Shown in pieces: positions 22,489 through 33,823 of a DNA stretch of 64,000 bases. How positions within the stretch are numbered: position 1 is the stretch's first letter; each line of letters starts with the position of its first letter. Under the pieces are notes generated by a model. The model saw only the letters and a list, made by a program, of their open reading frames with translations. It was not told where the DNA came from and did not search any database. The position numbers and the translations under genes are program-made. The stretch is from Haberlea rhodopensis (lineage: Eukaryota > Streptophyta > Magnoliopsida > Lamiales > Gesneriaceae): NCBI GenBank assembly GCA_907163345.1, contig CAJQUN010000150.1, positions 372,001 through 436,000 of the forward strand, in the 5' to 3' direction.

Positions 22489-22638
22489 GGCGATCGATCG
22501 CCTGAAATGAGGCGATCGATCGCCGAAGGCCAGTAGCCATTTCGCGTAGCAGGCGATCGATCACCTCAAATGAAGCGATCGATCGCCGCAAGGCAAAAAG
22601 TGAGGCGATCGATCGCCTCGTGCAGCGATCGATCGCCG
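22489..22638. repeat. ATCGAT-centred palindrome array, 3' LTR B (6 copies)
   Basis: Six copies of GGCGATCGATCGCC-type palindromes, one decayed to GATCACC. The spacers match the 5' LTR except for an 11-base difference. Confidence 0.82.
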
Positions 22639-23029
22639 CTGTTTAAAACATGGCAAATGATGATTTTTGATGAATTTTTGGTATTTGGCTATTATTTGGC
22701 TTCTAGTATTGATTTGTATGGTTGTGTTGAACCATCCCAGGTGCCAACAACATCAAGAAGATAGAATTCTTCAATTTCTCCACTTTTGGAATTAAGGTAT
22801 GTAAGAAACGTACGGGCATCGGACGGTAAACCATACTTCTATACTATGATTATGCAATGATTGCACAAGTATTTATGATGCTTATGCTGATGATTATGTT
22901 AGTTAGGTTATGATGATGATGTATGTTAAATGAAGATGATATGACCCTTACGATGATGATTACGATAAGATGATGATGTTCACGAGATGATGATGTTTAT
23001 ACGACGTTTATATAATGATACGATGTTTA

Positions 23030-23367
23030 CGATGTGGTAAGATGCCACACGATAAGGGTAAGATGCCCATATGGTAAGATGCCATACGATGTTCACGATG
23101 TGGTAAGATGCCACACGATAAGGGTAAGATGCCCATATGGTAAGATGTCATACGATGTTTACGATGTGGTAAGATGCCATACGATGTTTATGATGTGGTA
23201 AGATGCCACACGATAAGGGTAAGATGCCCATATGGTAAGATGCCATACGATGTTTATGATGTGGTAAGATGCCACACGATAAGGGTAAGACGCCCACGTG
23301 GTAAGATGCCACACAATGTTATGATATGGTAAGATGCCATACGATGGGGTAAGATGCCCATATGCAT
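23030..23367 (+). repeat. 66-bp tandem array, 3' LTR B
   Basis: Units start at 23030, 23096, 23162, 23191 and 23257. One is a 29-base deletion form. The fewer units compared with the 5' LTR explain the length difference between the LTRs. Confidence 0.9.
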
Positions 23368-23459
23368 GAATGTGAATCAGGGTCAACAAAAAGAAGCTGA
23401 CGAATAACCAGCAAGTTTACTTAACTAAGATTTTGTACATTTACTGTTATATTTTGTTA

Positions 23460-23680
23460 CGATGTTTATAAGATGATGATGCTATAAGATGATGATGCTT
23501 ATATGATGATGATGTTATAAGATGATGATATTTATAAGATGATGATGTTATAAGATGATGATGGTATAAGATGATGATGTTATAAGATGATGATACTATA
23601 AGATGATGATGTTATAAGATGATGATACTTATATGATGATGATGTTATAAGATGATGATATTTATAAGATGATGATTTTA
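23460..23680 (+). repeat. GATGAT-rich tract, 3' LTR B
   Basis: ATAAGATGATGAT repeats that are the partner of 8403-8625. Confidence 0.82.
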
Positions 23681-24148
23681 ATCATTCATGTCAAGAACTA
23701 ATGATTATATGCATGGCTATGAAACAGGGACAACCAAAGAGGGTTAATGCGATTAGCCAGAAAGTATAAGTTACCAATTATTTTCATGCATTTATTTATA
23801 TGCCATTGCCTTATGATGTTAAGTAACGATGTACATGCTCATGATGGGTTGTTCCTGTAGGTACACTTTTGGACCGAAGGGCCTAGGGTCGGGTTGAGGC
23901 AGTGAGCTAAAAGGAGCAAGACGCTTATAGGATACATGATTTGATAGTCTATACTCTAGGAGTAGTGTAAATCTATAGCTTTAACATTCATTATTGAGAA
24001 TGAAATTAATTAGCTTGTGAAATTTTATTTTGGTCTGTAATCTTATTAGCTCAAAGCTACAACCGGAACCCTAAGACGTTATTAATGCATGTTTAGTCCA
24101 TAATTTGTGTATTAAGATGATGTTAAGGTAGGAAGACCCTACAGCTCA

Positions 24149-24827
24149 CATACGAGCATTAAATAACTGACTGTGTATCTACTTGTATAAATTTCATTGC
24201 CAATACAAATAATGGTACCTCACTCCTAGAAGCATTCTCAATCAACGACTCGAACTCATTTTCGGAGCCAACAGAGTACCTGCTTTACTTGTTTCAACAT
24301 AAACAGACCCCACACGCGGTGAGCACACCAACATCATAATCTCAAAATTATCGAATACACAATTAATAATTTATGGAATATAAGACTACAATTAAGATAA
24401 TACTTCCTGAGAATTCCGTACTTATATGAGGTCACCCATGCTGTTCCTGTTCTCACGATATCCAAAATCATCAATTCATAATTGATAATACATCAATCCA
24501 TATTGTTCATATTTATCAATTCCATAATCGAACGTCATTATTTCAATACAACAACGATTTACTGTAAATCTTATACATTTTAATTCTCAATTAGTAAATG
24601 ATATCTCGTACTATCACATCGCACGCTCAACAGCGGCGGCACGATAAACCATCGCACGCTTGACAGCGGCGCCATCACAACTCATCGCACGCTCAACAAC
24701 GACATCACCATAAACCATTGCACCATCCATTGGTGATCTCAATTTTTATCAATACCTTATTCAATATACATGCCAACAATTTAAATCTCCAAGGTTCATG
24801 AACAAAATATTATTCATTAAGCACAAT
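24149..24827 (-). repeat. old LTR remnant X, right part
   Basis: It continues 6280-6556 after element B. The segment around 24210-24320 aligns with solo LTR G around 57530-57650 (AATCAAC..CTCGA.CTCA, CGGTGAGCA, ACTTCCTG), and 24620-24720 carries the CGCACGCT/ACAGCGGC modules. This supports a decayed minus-orientation LTR of the G type. It ends at ACAAT, the probable left target-site duplication of D. No coding content. Confidence 0.6.
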
Positions 24828-25112
24828 TGTGATGCCCCGAAATTAATTAATTGCAATTTGGGCATTAATTATGTTTATATGATGAATTATGTTGATAATT
24901 GATTTATGTGTTAAAATTAACTATCATGTTGAAATGCTTAGTCACATGATAGGCGTGACCGGGGGTTGCATTTCAGGGTACGTGTTATGCATGTTGGTTA
25001 ATGAAATATTAACATGATTTATTTGTTTTGGATGTTAATTATGAGGAAGGTATGATTTTAGTGGAAGTTTAATGCATTCTTGTAAATGCTGTTAAAATAC
25101 CATGTTGGGGTA

Positions 25113-25120
25113 TTTTATAC
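25113..25120 (+). promoter_or_regulatory. TATA-like box, LTR D
   Basis: TTTTATAC in the same GGGGTATTTTATACATCATG block as in B, about 286 bases into the LTR. Confidence 0.45.
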
Positions 25121-25584
25121 ATCATGTTAATTAATGGGTACAAGTTTAATTAAATTAACCCATATACCCCCCCTCCCCCCACTATACCTTTTCCCTTCAC
25201 TTTACCAATCACTCTTAAAATCCCCAAATCATTTCCACAACCCTAACCTCACCCCATTTTCGAAATTCTTCAAAGGAGGAAGAAGGAAGCTCCACAAAAC
25301 CTTTGTTTTTAAGATCTTTGTTAAGATTTGGAGTCTTCAAGAGGTATGAACCCTTCCTAAAGTTTTTATGACGTTTGGTTTTGAAATGGGATGATTTTGA
25401 AGTGATTTATGTGGGTTTGTTTTGGGTATGTGTTGCATGTTGTTGGGGTATGATTTTTGAAGTGTTTTATGTGGGTTTTAGTGAGTTATGATGATGTTGA
25501 TGTTGTAGGAAAGTTTGGGTTTGAAGGGTTTGAGGTAGAGCTTGAAAAATGCTCTAAAATGGCGATTTTTTGATGTACAGGGAT

Positions 25585-25755
25585 TGGCGATCGATCGCCC
25601 GTTCCAGGCGATCGATCGCAACCCAGCAATAGACGCCAGTAGCATTTGGCGATCGATCGCGCCAAAAGTGGCGATCGTTCGCCAAGAGCTGAAAAATTCA
25701 GCAACATTCAGTATGGTCTCGCGATCGATCGGGCCTGGGCGGCGATCGATCGCGA
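25585..25755. repeat. ATCGAT-centred palindrome array, LTR D (6 copies)
   Basis: Five perfect GATCGATC cores and one GATCGTTC variant, flanked mostly by GGC/GC(C/G). The spacers differ from those of A, B and E. The array lies about 757-927 bases into the LTR. Confidence 0.82.
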
Positions 25756-26069
25756 GATATAAAAATATGTATTTTTTGATTTTTTGTGGGATTTTTGGAT
25801 ATTGGACTATATTTAGCTTCTAATATCAATTTGTATGGTTATGTAGAACCATCCAGGTACCCACAACTTCAAGGAGATAAAGTTCTCCAATTTCTCCACT
25901 TTTGGGAATTAAGGTACGTAAGAAACGTACGGGCATCGGACGGTAACACATTCTTATACTATGACTACGCAATAATTGTATAAGTATTTACGATGTTTAT
26001 GATGATGATGATGATAAGTAAGTTTATGATGATGTCTATGAAGTGATGATGTTTATATAATGATACGAT

Positions 26070-26410
26070 GTTTATGATATGGTAAGATGCCATACGATAG
26101 GGTAAGATGCCCACGTGGTAAGATGCCACACGATGATTATGATATGGTAAGATGCCACACGATGATTATGATATGGTAAGATGCCATACGATAGGGTTAG
26201 ATGGCCACGTGGTAAGATGCCACACGATGTTTATGATATGGTAAGATGCCATACGATAGGGTAAGATGCCCACGTGGTAAGATGCCACACGATGATTATG
26301 ATATGGTAAGATGCCATACGATAGGGTAAGAGGCCCATATAGTAAGATGTTATACGATGTTTATGATATGGTAAGATGTCATACGATAGGGTAAGATGCC
26401 CATATGCATG
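26070..26410 (+). repeat. GTAAGATGCC tandem array, LTR D
   Basis: Repeats of GATATGGTAAGATGCCATACGA and GTGGTAAGATGCCACACGAT, related to the 66-bp array of B but with units of mixed length. It fills the same slot between the GTACGT block and GTTCCTGTAGG. Confidence 0.85.
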
Positions 26411-26841
26411 ACTATGAAACAGGGACAACTAAGTGTGTTAATACGATTAACCAGGAAGTATATGTTACGATTATTTTCATGCATTTATTTATATGCCATT
26501 ACCTTATGATGTTAAGTAATGATGTACATGCTCATGATAGGTTGTTCCTGTAGGTACACTTTTTGGACTGAAGGGCCTAGGGTCGGGTTGAGGCAGTGAG
26601 CTAAAAGGAGCAAGATGAATATAGGATACATGATTTTGATAGTCTCTACTCTAGGAGTAGTGTAAATCTATAGCTTTAACATTCATTATTGAGAATGTAA
26701 TCAATTAGCTTTTGAAATTTTATTTTGGCCTGTAATCTTATTAGCTCAAAGCTACAACCGGAACCCTAAGATGTTATGAATGCATGTTTAGTCCATAATA
26801 CGTGTATAAGATGATGTTAAGGTAGGAAGACCCTACATTAT

Positions 26842-26853
26842 TGGTATCAGAGC
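26842..26853 (+). other. primer binding site, element D
   Basis: TGGTATCAGAGC lies four bases after the LTR end and is complementary to initiator Met-tRNA. Confidence 0.9.
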
Positions 26854-27042
26854 AGTGGTTAGATAATCCGGGAATGAGTGAAGGGTTGCCTTAGCAATAA
26901 GTTAGCTAGGTGCTCACTTTTAAATATGTTTTGTGCATAAGTTGCATATGAAGTATATGATGTTACACTAACTTGTCTGATTATCTAACGATGTATTATA
27001 TGAACTGCTTTTGGGTATCGTTGTTAACCCTTGTCTTGCAGT

Positions 27043-27619
27043 ATGGCAGCAAATGTGGAAGTGGGCGATGCGGTAAGTGCTAATGCAAGTGCTGGGCGTA
27101 CGAATCCCCTTCCACCGCCAGCCTTAGGTTAAGAACCTTCTGAACAACAGTTATTTCTGGGAGAGCTAAGTTTGGCTCAATTTCTGACATACCGACCCCC
27201 GATGTTCGAAGAAACTGAGACTGGGGAGATGGCTGAGGAATGGTTGGAGAGAATAGAACAGATATTTGTGGCAACTCCTTGTGCTAAGACAGCCTGGATA
27301 AGGCTAGCGGAGTTCCAGTTGACCAAGAAGGCAGTGATGTGGTGGAAGACCACAGTGATAGAGCAAGAGGCTTAGGGTCAGGAGATCAATTGGAAACTGT
27401 TCAGGACTCGGTTTCTGACTCGCTACTTTTCAGCTGCTGCACGACAGGCTAAAAAAGATGAGTTTACTAACCTCAAGCAAGGTACATGCCTGTGTCAGAT
27501 TATGCTCTTCATTACTGTTCTTTGCTCAGATATGTACCTCACATTGCCGCAAGTACTCAAGCAAAGATGATGAACTTCATGAAAGGCTTGAGGCCTGAAC
27601 TGTATGATAGGGTGGTTAC
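27043..27619 (+). pseudogene. Gag N-terminal part, element D
   Basis: The ATG after TTGCAG gives MAANVEVGDAVSANASAG. The capsid region (EEWLERIEQIFVATPCAK, MWWKTTVIEQE) is clear. In-frame TAA at 27130 and TAG at 27373, plus a lost base near 27484, break it. It is cut at the GTTAC duplication by F. The gag resumes at 56928 and again at 59534. Confidence 0.88.
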
Positions 27620-27676
27620 TGTGATGTCCCCGAAATGATTAATTGCAATAAGACATTAATTATGCATATGATTAAT
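27620..27676 (+). repeat. truncated first LTR of array F
   Basis: TGTGATGTCCCCGAAATG and about 40 further bases match the start of LTR1. The sequence then jumps into gag at GGGTTGCAATATCC. About 2.8 kb (the rest of the LTR, primer site, leader and gag N-terminus) is missing compared with the second unit. Confidence 0.85.
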
Positions 27677-30600
27677 GGGTTGCAATATCCAAATGTGGCA
27701 CCGCCTCCAGCACCATCTCAGAGACCGACCCCCTGAAAATTTGAAACCAAGGGGCGACCATTTTAAGACAAAGGGAAACTCATTCATCTTCCAGATTCAG
27801 TGGTAGATGGCAATATGCTCGTGGAAGGGTGGTTGTGGAAGTAATGCTCCGTCTCATCGGGGACAGTCTCAGGCTAGCAGTTTTGAGAAGGTTAAGTGTT
27901 TTCTATGCGGGGGACCCCATTCAGTGAAAGTATGCTCTCTTGTTATGAGTGTGGGAAGCATGGGCACTTGGCCCGAAATTGTCCTAATCGAGGAGGACCA
28001 CAGAATACTATGGGGAGACCTTCAGACAGGCCAGCACAGCAGAGACCACCCTTTGCACCGAGACCATTGGGAGGACAGCCGTTGGGGCCACCTCAAGGAC
28101 AAGTGTATGCCCTTACCAGGGAGCAGGCTACGGCAGCTCCACAGGAAGTGATAGCGGGTACGTGTTATTTATTTACGCACCCTGCTTATATTTTGATAGA
28201 TACAGGTGCGTCACACTCCTTTGTGTCGACGAGTTTTGTGGAGAGGCACCGTATATGCACGACTCCGTCACCCACGCCTCTTGTGGTCTCGACGCCCGCT
28301 GGAAAGAGTGTGATTGCAGATCAGTTTGTTGATGACGGCCTCATTTATTTTGAGGGCAACGAGTTGAAGTCAGATTTGATTGTTCTGGGGATGTCGGACT
28401 TCGACTGCATTGTGGGTATTGATGTGCTGAACAAGTACCAGGCAGTAGTGGACTGCAGTCAGAGGACAGTACGATTCAGATCTGATTTAGGGGATCGGTG
28501 GACTTTTATGGGGATGGTTCCCGCTCAAGAATTCCGTTGATATCGGCTTTAAAGATGACTCAGTTATTGGAACGTGGGCACGAGGGTTATCTTATTTATG
28601 CCACTGACATTGCTGGCAAGAAAGACGAGTTAAGAGTTGAAGATATACCCGTGGTTGCCGAGTTTGCCGATGTATTTCCGGAGGAGATTCCCGGATTCCC
28701 GCCGGTTAGGGAAGTTGAGTTCGGGATCGAATTATTACCGGGGACATCCGCTATTTCTCGTGCCCCTTACAGGATGGCACCAACGGAGTTAAGAGAGCTG
28801 AAAGTGCAGCTACAAGAACTACTTGATAAGGGTTACATACGCCCCAGCGTATCACCTTGGGGTGCGCCTGTGTTATTTGTGAAAAAGAAGGATGGGTCGA
28901 TGAGATTGTGCATCGACTACAGACAATTGAATAAGGCCACAGTGAAGAATAAATACCCCCTTCCGCGGATCGACGACTTGTTTGATCAAGTGCAGGGCAC
29001 GAGGTTGTACAGTAAGATTGATTTGTGGTCGGGGTACCACCAGATCCGAGTTAGAGAGGATGATGTGCAGAAGACGGCCTTCCGGACCCGTTATGGTCAC
29101 TATGAGTTTTTGGTCATGCCGTTTGGAGTGACAAACGCCCCGGCTGTGTTTATGAGCTTGATGAATCGAGTGTTCCAACCCTATTTGGATCAATTCGTCA
29201 TCGTATTTATTGATGATATACTTATCTATTCTCGGGGCGAGGAAGATCACAGGAATCATTTGAGGACAGTACTCCAGATTCTGAGGGACAATCAGTTGTA
29301 TGCTAAGCTGAGCAAGTGCGAATTTTGGCTGAGTAGCGTGGTATTTTTGGGGCATGTAATCTCTAGTGACGGGATTTCCGTGGATCCCAGGAAAGTGGAA
29401 GCAGTGATGGATTGGTCTGCGCCTACATCTGTGCCTGAGATCCGTAGCTTCCTCGGTTTAGCAGGTTACTACCGACGTTTCGTCAAGGGATTCTCTAAGA
29501 TCGCTAAGCCATTGACGCAGTTGACTCAGAAGGGTGTTCCGTTTTCTTGGTCTGAGGCATGTGAGCAAAGCTTCCAAGAGTTAAAGCACCGGTTGACTAC
29601 AGCACCTGTTCTGGTGATCCCTTCGGAGAACGAAAGGTTTGCTCTGTACACGGATGCATCACTGCAGGGATTGGGCTGTGTACTGATGCAGGATAAGCAT
29701 GTGGTGGCTTATGCATCGAGGCAGTTGAAGCCTCATGAGACCAGGTACCCGGTCCATGATTTGGAACTGGCAGCCATTATTTTCGCTTTGAAAATTTGGC
29801 GGCATTATCTCTATGGTACTTCCTTTACCATTTACACGGATCATAAAAGCTTGAAATTCCTATTTACTCAAGCGGAACTGAACATGAGGCAAAGGAGGTG
29901 GATGGACTTGCTCAAGGACTATGATTGCGAGATAGAGTACCATCCAGGGAAGGCGAACCTGACTGCTGATGCCTTGAGTAGGAAGGTGACGTATACAGCA
30001 GATGATGTGATTCAGCTATCGGCCTTGATGACCTCTTGTTGTCATCTAGGATATGACTTTGATTTAGATGTATCGCCGGTGTTTGTATCGACCCTATTGG
30101 CAGAACCGGACATATTTGAACTTATCAGGAAAGCCCATGTGACAGACGTTGAAGTACAGAGATGGTTATCATGTATACGTCTGGGTCAGCCATCAAAGTT
30201 CAGAGTAGCAAAAGATGGTTCCTTGAGACTTGGTAACCGTTGGGTAGTGCCGAGGGCGCCAGAGATGCGTCAAGGAATCTTGCATCGTGATCATTGTAGC
30301 AGATTTAGCATCCATCCAGGTGGGAGAAAGATGTACAAGGACTTGTGTAATCAATTTTGGTGGAGACGGATGAAGAGAGATGTTATGTCATTCGTTAAGA
30401 AGTGCCTAACTTTGCCAACAAGTGAAAGCGGAAAGGCAGAGGCCCGGAGGCGAGTTGAAGAGTTTAGAGATACCAGAGTGGAAGTGGGAGCACATCTCTA
30501 TGGATTTCGTGACCCACTTGCCAAGGACTGCCTCGGGATTCGATGCAATCTGGGTGATTGTGGATCGACTGACAAAGGTGGCTCACTTCATCCCATATAG

Positions 30601-31615
30601 TATGACTTTCACATACTTAAAAATGGCTCAGTTGTATGTTCGGGACGTAGTAAGATTGCATGGCATACCAGTCTCGATTGTGTCTGATAGAGACCTGCGG
30701 TTCACATCGCACTTTTGGGAGGGTCTTCAATCAGCTTTGGGTACAGAGTTGAGACTGAGTACAGCTTACCACCCTCAGACAGATGGTCAGACAGAGCATA
30801 CCATACAGACGCTTGAGGACATATTGAGGGCATGTGTGTTGGAGTTCGATACTCTGTGGCAAGATTCATTGCCACTTGTAGAGTTCTCTTACAACAACAG
30901 TTATCAGGCGAGCATTCAGATGGCTCCATTTGAGGCCCTTTACGGTCGACGTTGTAGGTCACCGTTATACTGGGAAGATTTGGCTAGTAAGACGGTCGGA
31001 GGACCGGAATTAATTCGTGAAATGGAAGAGAAAATCAAAGTGATCCTTCAGAAAATGAAAGCGGCTCAAGATAGGCAAGCGGCCTATGCTAATAAACGAC
31101 GGCGACCATTGGAATTCCAAGTAGGAGACAAGGTCTTTCTGAAAATCTCACCTTTCAGAGGTGTAGTTCGTTTCGGTATGCGGGGGAAGTTGTCTCCGAG
31201 GTATGTTGGGCCATACGAGATATTGCAGCGCATAGGCACTTTGGCTTACCGTCTAGCCCTACCGCCGTCATTGTCTGATATACATGTTTTCTTCCATGTT
31301 TCTATGTTTAGGAAGTATGAGCCGGACCCGTCTCATGTGTTGCAGCCTTTAGAGGTTCAGTTGAGTTCAGATGTGTCCTATGTTGAACGGCCAGTCAGAA
31401 TTCTAGATCGAGAGGATCGCAGACTTCGAAGCAAGGTTATACCGATGGTCAAGGTTCAGTGGGATCGTCGGGGTGTCGAAGAGGCCACGTGGGAGACGGA
31501 ACGGCATATGGTGCAGCACTACCCAGAACTATTCTCTGGTATGTGATTTATGTTTAGTTTCTTTTAGGTAAGTGCATGCGATTTCGGGGTCGAAATCTTA
31601 TAAGTAGGGGAGTAA
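27677..31615 (+). pseudogene. internal region 1 of F: gag C-terminus through chromodomain
   Basis: It begins in the gag Pro-rich part. The second zinc knuckle region reads CYECGKHGHLARNC and still has the G that the other two copies have lost. Protease (DTGASHSFVS), RT (FIDDIL intact, but DLRSG changed to DLWSG), RNase H and integrase follow, then the chromodomain (RPVRILDREDRRL, EEATWETE). Breaks: several single-base indels near 27735-27935, a T missing from the run at 28504-28507, and one extra base near 30410 in the integrase zinc domain. RT through RNase H is open for 700 codons (28498-30600) and integrase to the end for 374 (30422-31546). Confidence 0.9.
31601..31615 (+). other. polypurine tract before LTR1 of F
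   Basis: TAAGTAGGGGAGTAA directly abuts the LTR start. Identical tracts precede LTR2 (38383-38397) and LTR3 (54893-54907). Confidence 0.8.
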
Positions 31616-31936
31616 TGTGATGTCCCCGAAATGATTAATTGCAATTAAGACATTAATTATGTTCATATGATTAATTATGTGGATAATCAAATTATGTGTC
31701 GGTATTGACTATCATTTGAAAATATTTAGCCATGTGAGATTGACCCGGTAGAGCTTCGGGATGCATCCGTTGCATGTTGAAATATGTGTTTCCTAGTATG
31801 AATTGTTGGAGTGGATCTTTACAATTAATTGTGTAAAGCATGATTATACGTGAATCTTGTTGCATGATTAAGGGGGGGGGGGTTCTAAAATGTCATGTTA
31901 GCCATGACTTATCAACCATGCTAGCAACTTGCATTG

Positions 31937-31946
31937 TTTTATATTT
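31937..31946 (+). promoter_or_regulatory. TATA-like box, LTR1 of F
   Basis: TTTTATATTT lies about 320 bases into the LTR. Copies are at 38716 and 55236. The sequence context differs from the A/B/D box. Confidence 0.35.
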
Positions 31947-32340
31947 TTTTAAAAGAGCCACTTGCCTCCTTTAATTTCCAACCACACAATTGGCCATAAC
32001 CATCTTCACCCTATCCCAAAACCCCTATTTTCGTTTCTTGGCAAGAGGAGAAGGAGAGAGCTGGGAAAAAGAGTCTTTCTTGTGTCTGCCTTGCAAAAAT
32101 CTTGAAGCCTAAGGGGTAAGCTATCAATGTAGTGAAATTTTGTTGGTTCTTGATCATTCTTGTGTCATATTTTGAGGTTAAAAGGGGTGGATCTTGTTCC
32201 ATCATGTTGTTTATACTTGGGGTTGCATTTTCATGTTGTTTTGTGGTTATATGTTGAGCTTAGTAGTTGTTCTTGGTTGTTCATGAGTGTATGTGTTGAG
32301 GGAAGCTCATTCAGAGTAGTTTCTCGCAGAAACAGGGCTT

Positions 32341-32556
32341 CTCGATCGATCGGAAAATGGGTCCGATCGATCGAGCAAGGCAGAGCCTGAGCAAGGCGTG
32401 AAATGGGCTTACCGATCGATCGGCGATTTTTACCGATCGATCGGTGTGATGTCTCGATCGATCGGTAAAACGGCTCGATCGATCGGTGGAGGCAGTACCT
32501 GGATGCTTATTTTTCTTGACTTGGCGATCGATCGGGGCTTAGGGCCGATCGATCGC
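32341..32556. repeat. ATCGAT-centred palindrome array, LTR1 of F (8 copies)
   Basis: The core GATCGATC is kept, but the outer pairs are mostly CCGATCGATCGG or TCGATCGATCGG in place of GCGATCGATCGC. Both sides often changed together, so symmetry is largely kept. Copies lie in LTR2 (39121-39333) and LTR3 (55641-55855). Confidence 0.85.
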
Positions 32557-32904
32557 AAGGCATAAAGTTTGGATTTTTGGGATTTTGTTCTATATGGTGA
32601 TGTTTTTGATAATGGTTCATTTATTGGTTTCTAATATGGATTCATGTGATTATGTAGAACCATCCCAGGTAGCCACACAGCCTAGGAGATAAAGTCCACG
32701 ATATCTCCACTTTTGGAACCAAGGTACGTAGTGAGACGTACGAGCATCGGACGGTAAAACGTGTCATACATTTGATTTTGTATATTGTGGATAGTGAATC
32801 CTTATACGTGATGGTATATGTGAAATGACTGTGAATTATTGTGATAATGGAATCAATTATTGTGGTGGATTAATGTGATGGAATTGATGAATGTTCCGGT
32901 AGCC

Positions 32905-33072
32905 TTTATCTCCGAGCGAGGGAGGTACTTGCCGCTGTCATATGAAGCGATGGTAATATGATATTTGCCGCTGTCATGTCTAAGCGAGGTAACATGCCGC
33001 TGTCATTGTCGAAGCGAGGGATATCATATGATGCCGCTATATGTCGAAGCGAGGGGTCCTAAAATTCCGCTG
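32905..33072 (+). repeat. GCGAGG/GCCGC modules, LTR1 of F
   Basis: About five alternations of (A/G)GCGAGG and TGCCGCTGTCAT-type motifs, roughly 40 bases apart. Copies are in LTR2 (39675-39842) and LTR3 (56217-56371). Confidence 0.75.
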
Positions 33073-33628
33073 TTGTATTGGGACCGGAACAGTCACAATT
33101 CTAGAGGTTAAAGTGAAATATTGTGGTTATAATTGGAAAAGCGTTATCGATCATTATATCGTGAACTAATGATTTTGTGCATAAGCTTGTGAAACAGGAA
33201 CGTCAATGAAATGTGCTAATGTGGTAATCGAAGAGCATATCAATTAATCGTTTCATACGCTTAATTACTTTATTAAGTTGAATTGTGTTAAGTGATAATA
33301 TATGTATATGCTCATGGTGAGTTGTTCCTGTAGGTACGCTTTTGAAACCAAGGGGGCTGAGGGTCGGTTGAACTGTGAGCTGTTGAAAGCATAAATGAAG
33401 ATAGAGTACAGGAAATTTTGGATAGTCTCTACTCCAGAAGTAGTCTAATGCTATCACTTGAACATTCATGATTGGGAATGTAACTGAATAATTATTGTTG
33501 AAGTTTTATTTTGGCCTGTAACCTAATTGAGCTCAGATCAAACCAGAACCACAAAGATGTCTTTAATACATATTTAGCCCCATTTATATCTTGAATTCAC
33601 TGTTAAGGTTTAAGGGTCCTTACATTAG

Positions 33629-33640
33629 TGGTATCAGAGC
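33629..33640 (+). other. primer binding site, unit 2 of F
   Basis: TGGTATCAGAGC follows LTR1 and is complementary to initiator Met-tRNA. The copy for unit 3 is at 40398-40409. Confidence 0.9.
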
Positions 33641-33823
33641 AGTGGTTAGAGAACCCGGGAACGAGTGAAGGGTAGCCTTAGCAATAAGTTGGCTAGACAT
33701 CTATCTTTTAAACATGTTGTGCGCATATGAAGTATGTGACTGTTATGCTAACATGTTATGGTTTTCTAACGATGTATTATGTGAATTGTTTTTGGATATT
33801 GTTGTTAATCCTTGTGTTGCAGT

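Larger units (their letters stand above)
6557..24143 (+). mobile_element. Ty3/gypsy chromovirus element B, interrupted
   Basis: LTRs at 6557-9087 and 21742-24143 share ends and order of parts, and GCTCA flanks the whole as a 5-bp target-site duplication (6552-6556 and 24144-24148). Inside are a Met-tRNA primer site, a gag start fused by deletion to protease, RT, RNase H, integrase, a chromodomain remnant and a polypurine tract. The copia element C sits in RNase H. The two LTRs differ at about 7 substitutions and one indel in the first ~520 bases by eye, so this insertion is older than C and E. The coding region is dead. Confidence 0.93.
21742..24143 (+). repeat. 3' LTR of element B (2402 bp)
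   Basis: Starts TGTGATGTCCCCG and ends GACCCTACA, followed by GCTCA. It carries six palindromes at 22489-22638 and a 66-bp array of five units (23030-23367, one of them 29 bases long). It has the same order of conserved blocks as the 5' copy. Confidence 0.93.
24828..26837 (+). repeat. 5' LTR of element D (2010 bp)
   Basis: Begins TGTGATGCCCCGAAATT and ends GAAGACCCTACA. It has the conserved block order: TATA-like TTTTATAC at 25113-25120, palindromes, the GTACGT block near 25914, a repeat slot, GTTCCTGTAGGTAC and the 3' end. Confidence 0.92.
31616..33624 (+). repeat. LTR1 of array F (2009 bp)
   Basis: Begins TGTGATGTCCCCG and ends AAGGGTCCTTACA. It contains an 11-G run near 31872, a TATA-like TTTTATATTT at 31937, the palindrome array, the GTACGT block and GCGAGG/GCCGC modules. 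It is flanked by polypurine tract on the left and primer site on the right, so it serves as the 3' LTR of unit 1 and the 5' LTR of unit 2. Confidence 0.93.
32724..33822 (+). other. candidate leader intron, unit 2 of F
   Basis: AAG/GTACGTAGTG at 32724 and TTGTGTTGCAG/TATGG at 33822 repeat the donor/acceptor pair of A, B, D and E. The acceptor AG ends one base before the gag ATG. Confidence 0.35.

Noticed and set aside
24144..24827. Host intergenic DNA or a host gene between B and D
   Set aside because: Part of it aligns with solo LTR G in minus orientation, so an old LTR explains it better.
28873..29355. 160-codon minus-strand open frame repeated at 35656-36138 and 42425-42907
   Set aside because: It is antisense to the RT domain and is conserved only because the RT is. 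It has no start context or known family.
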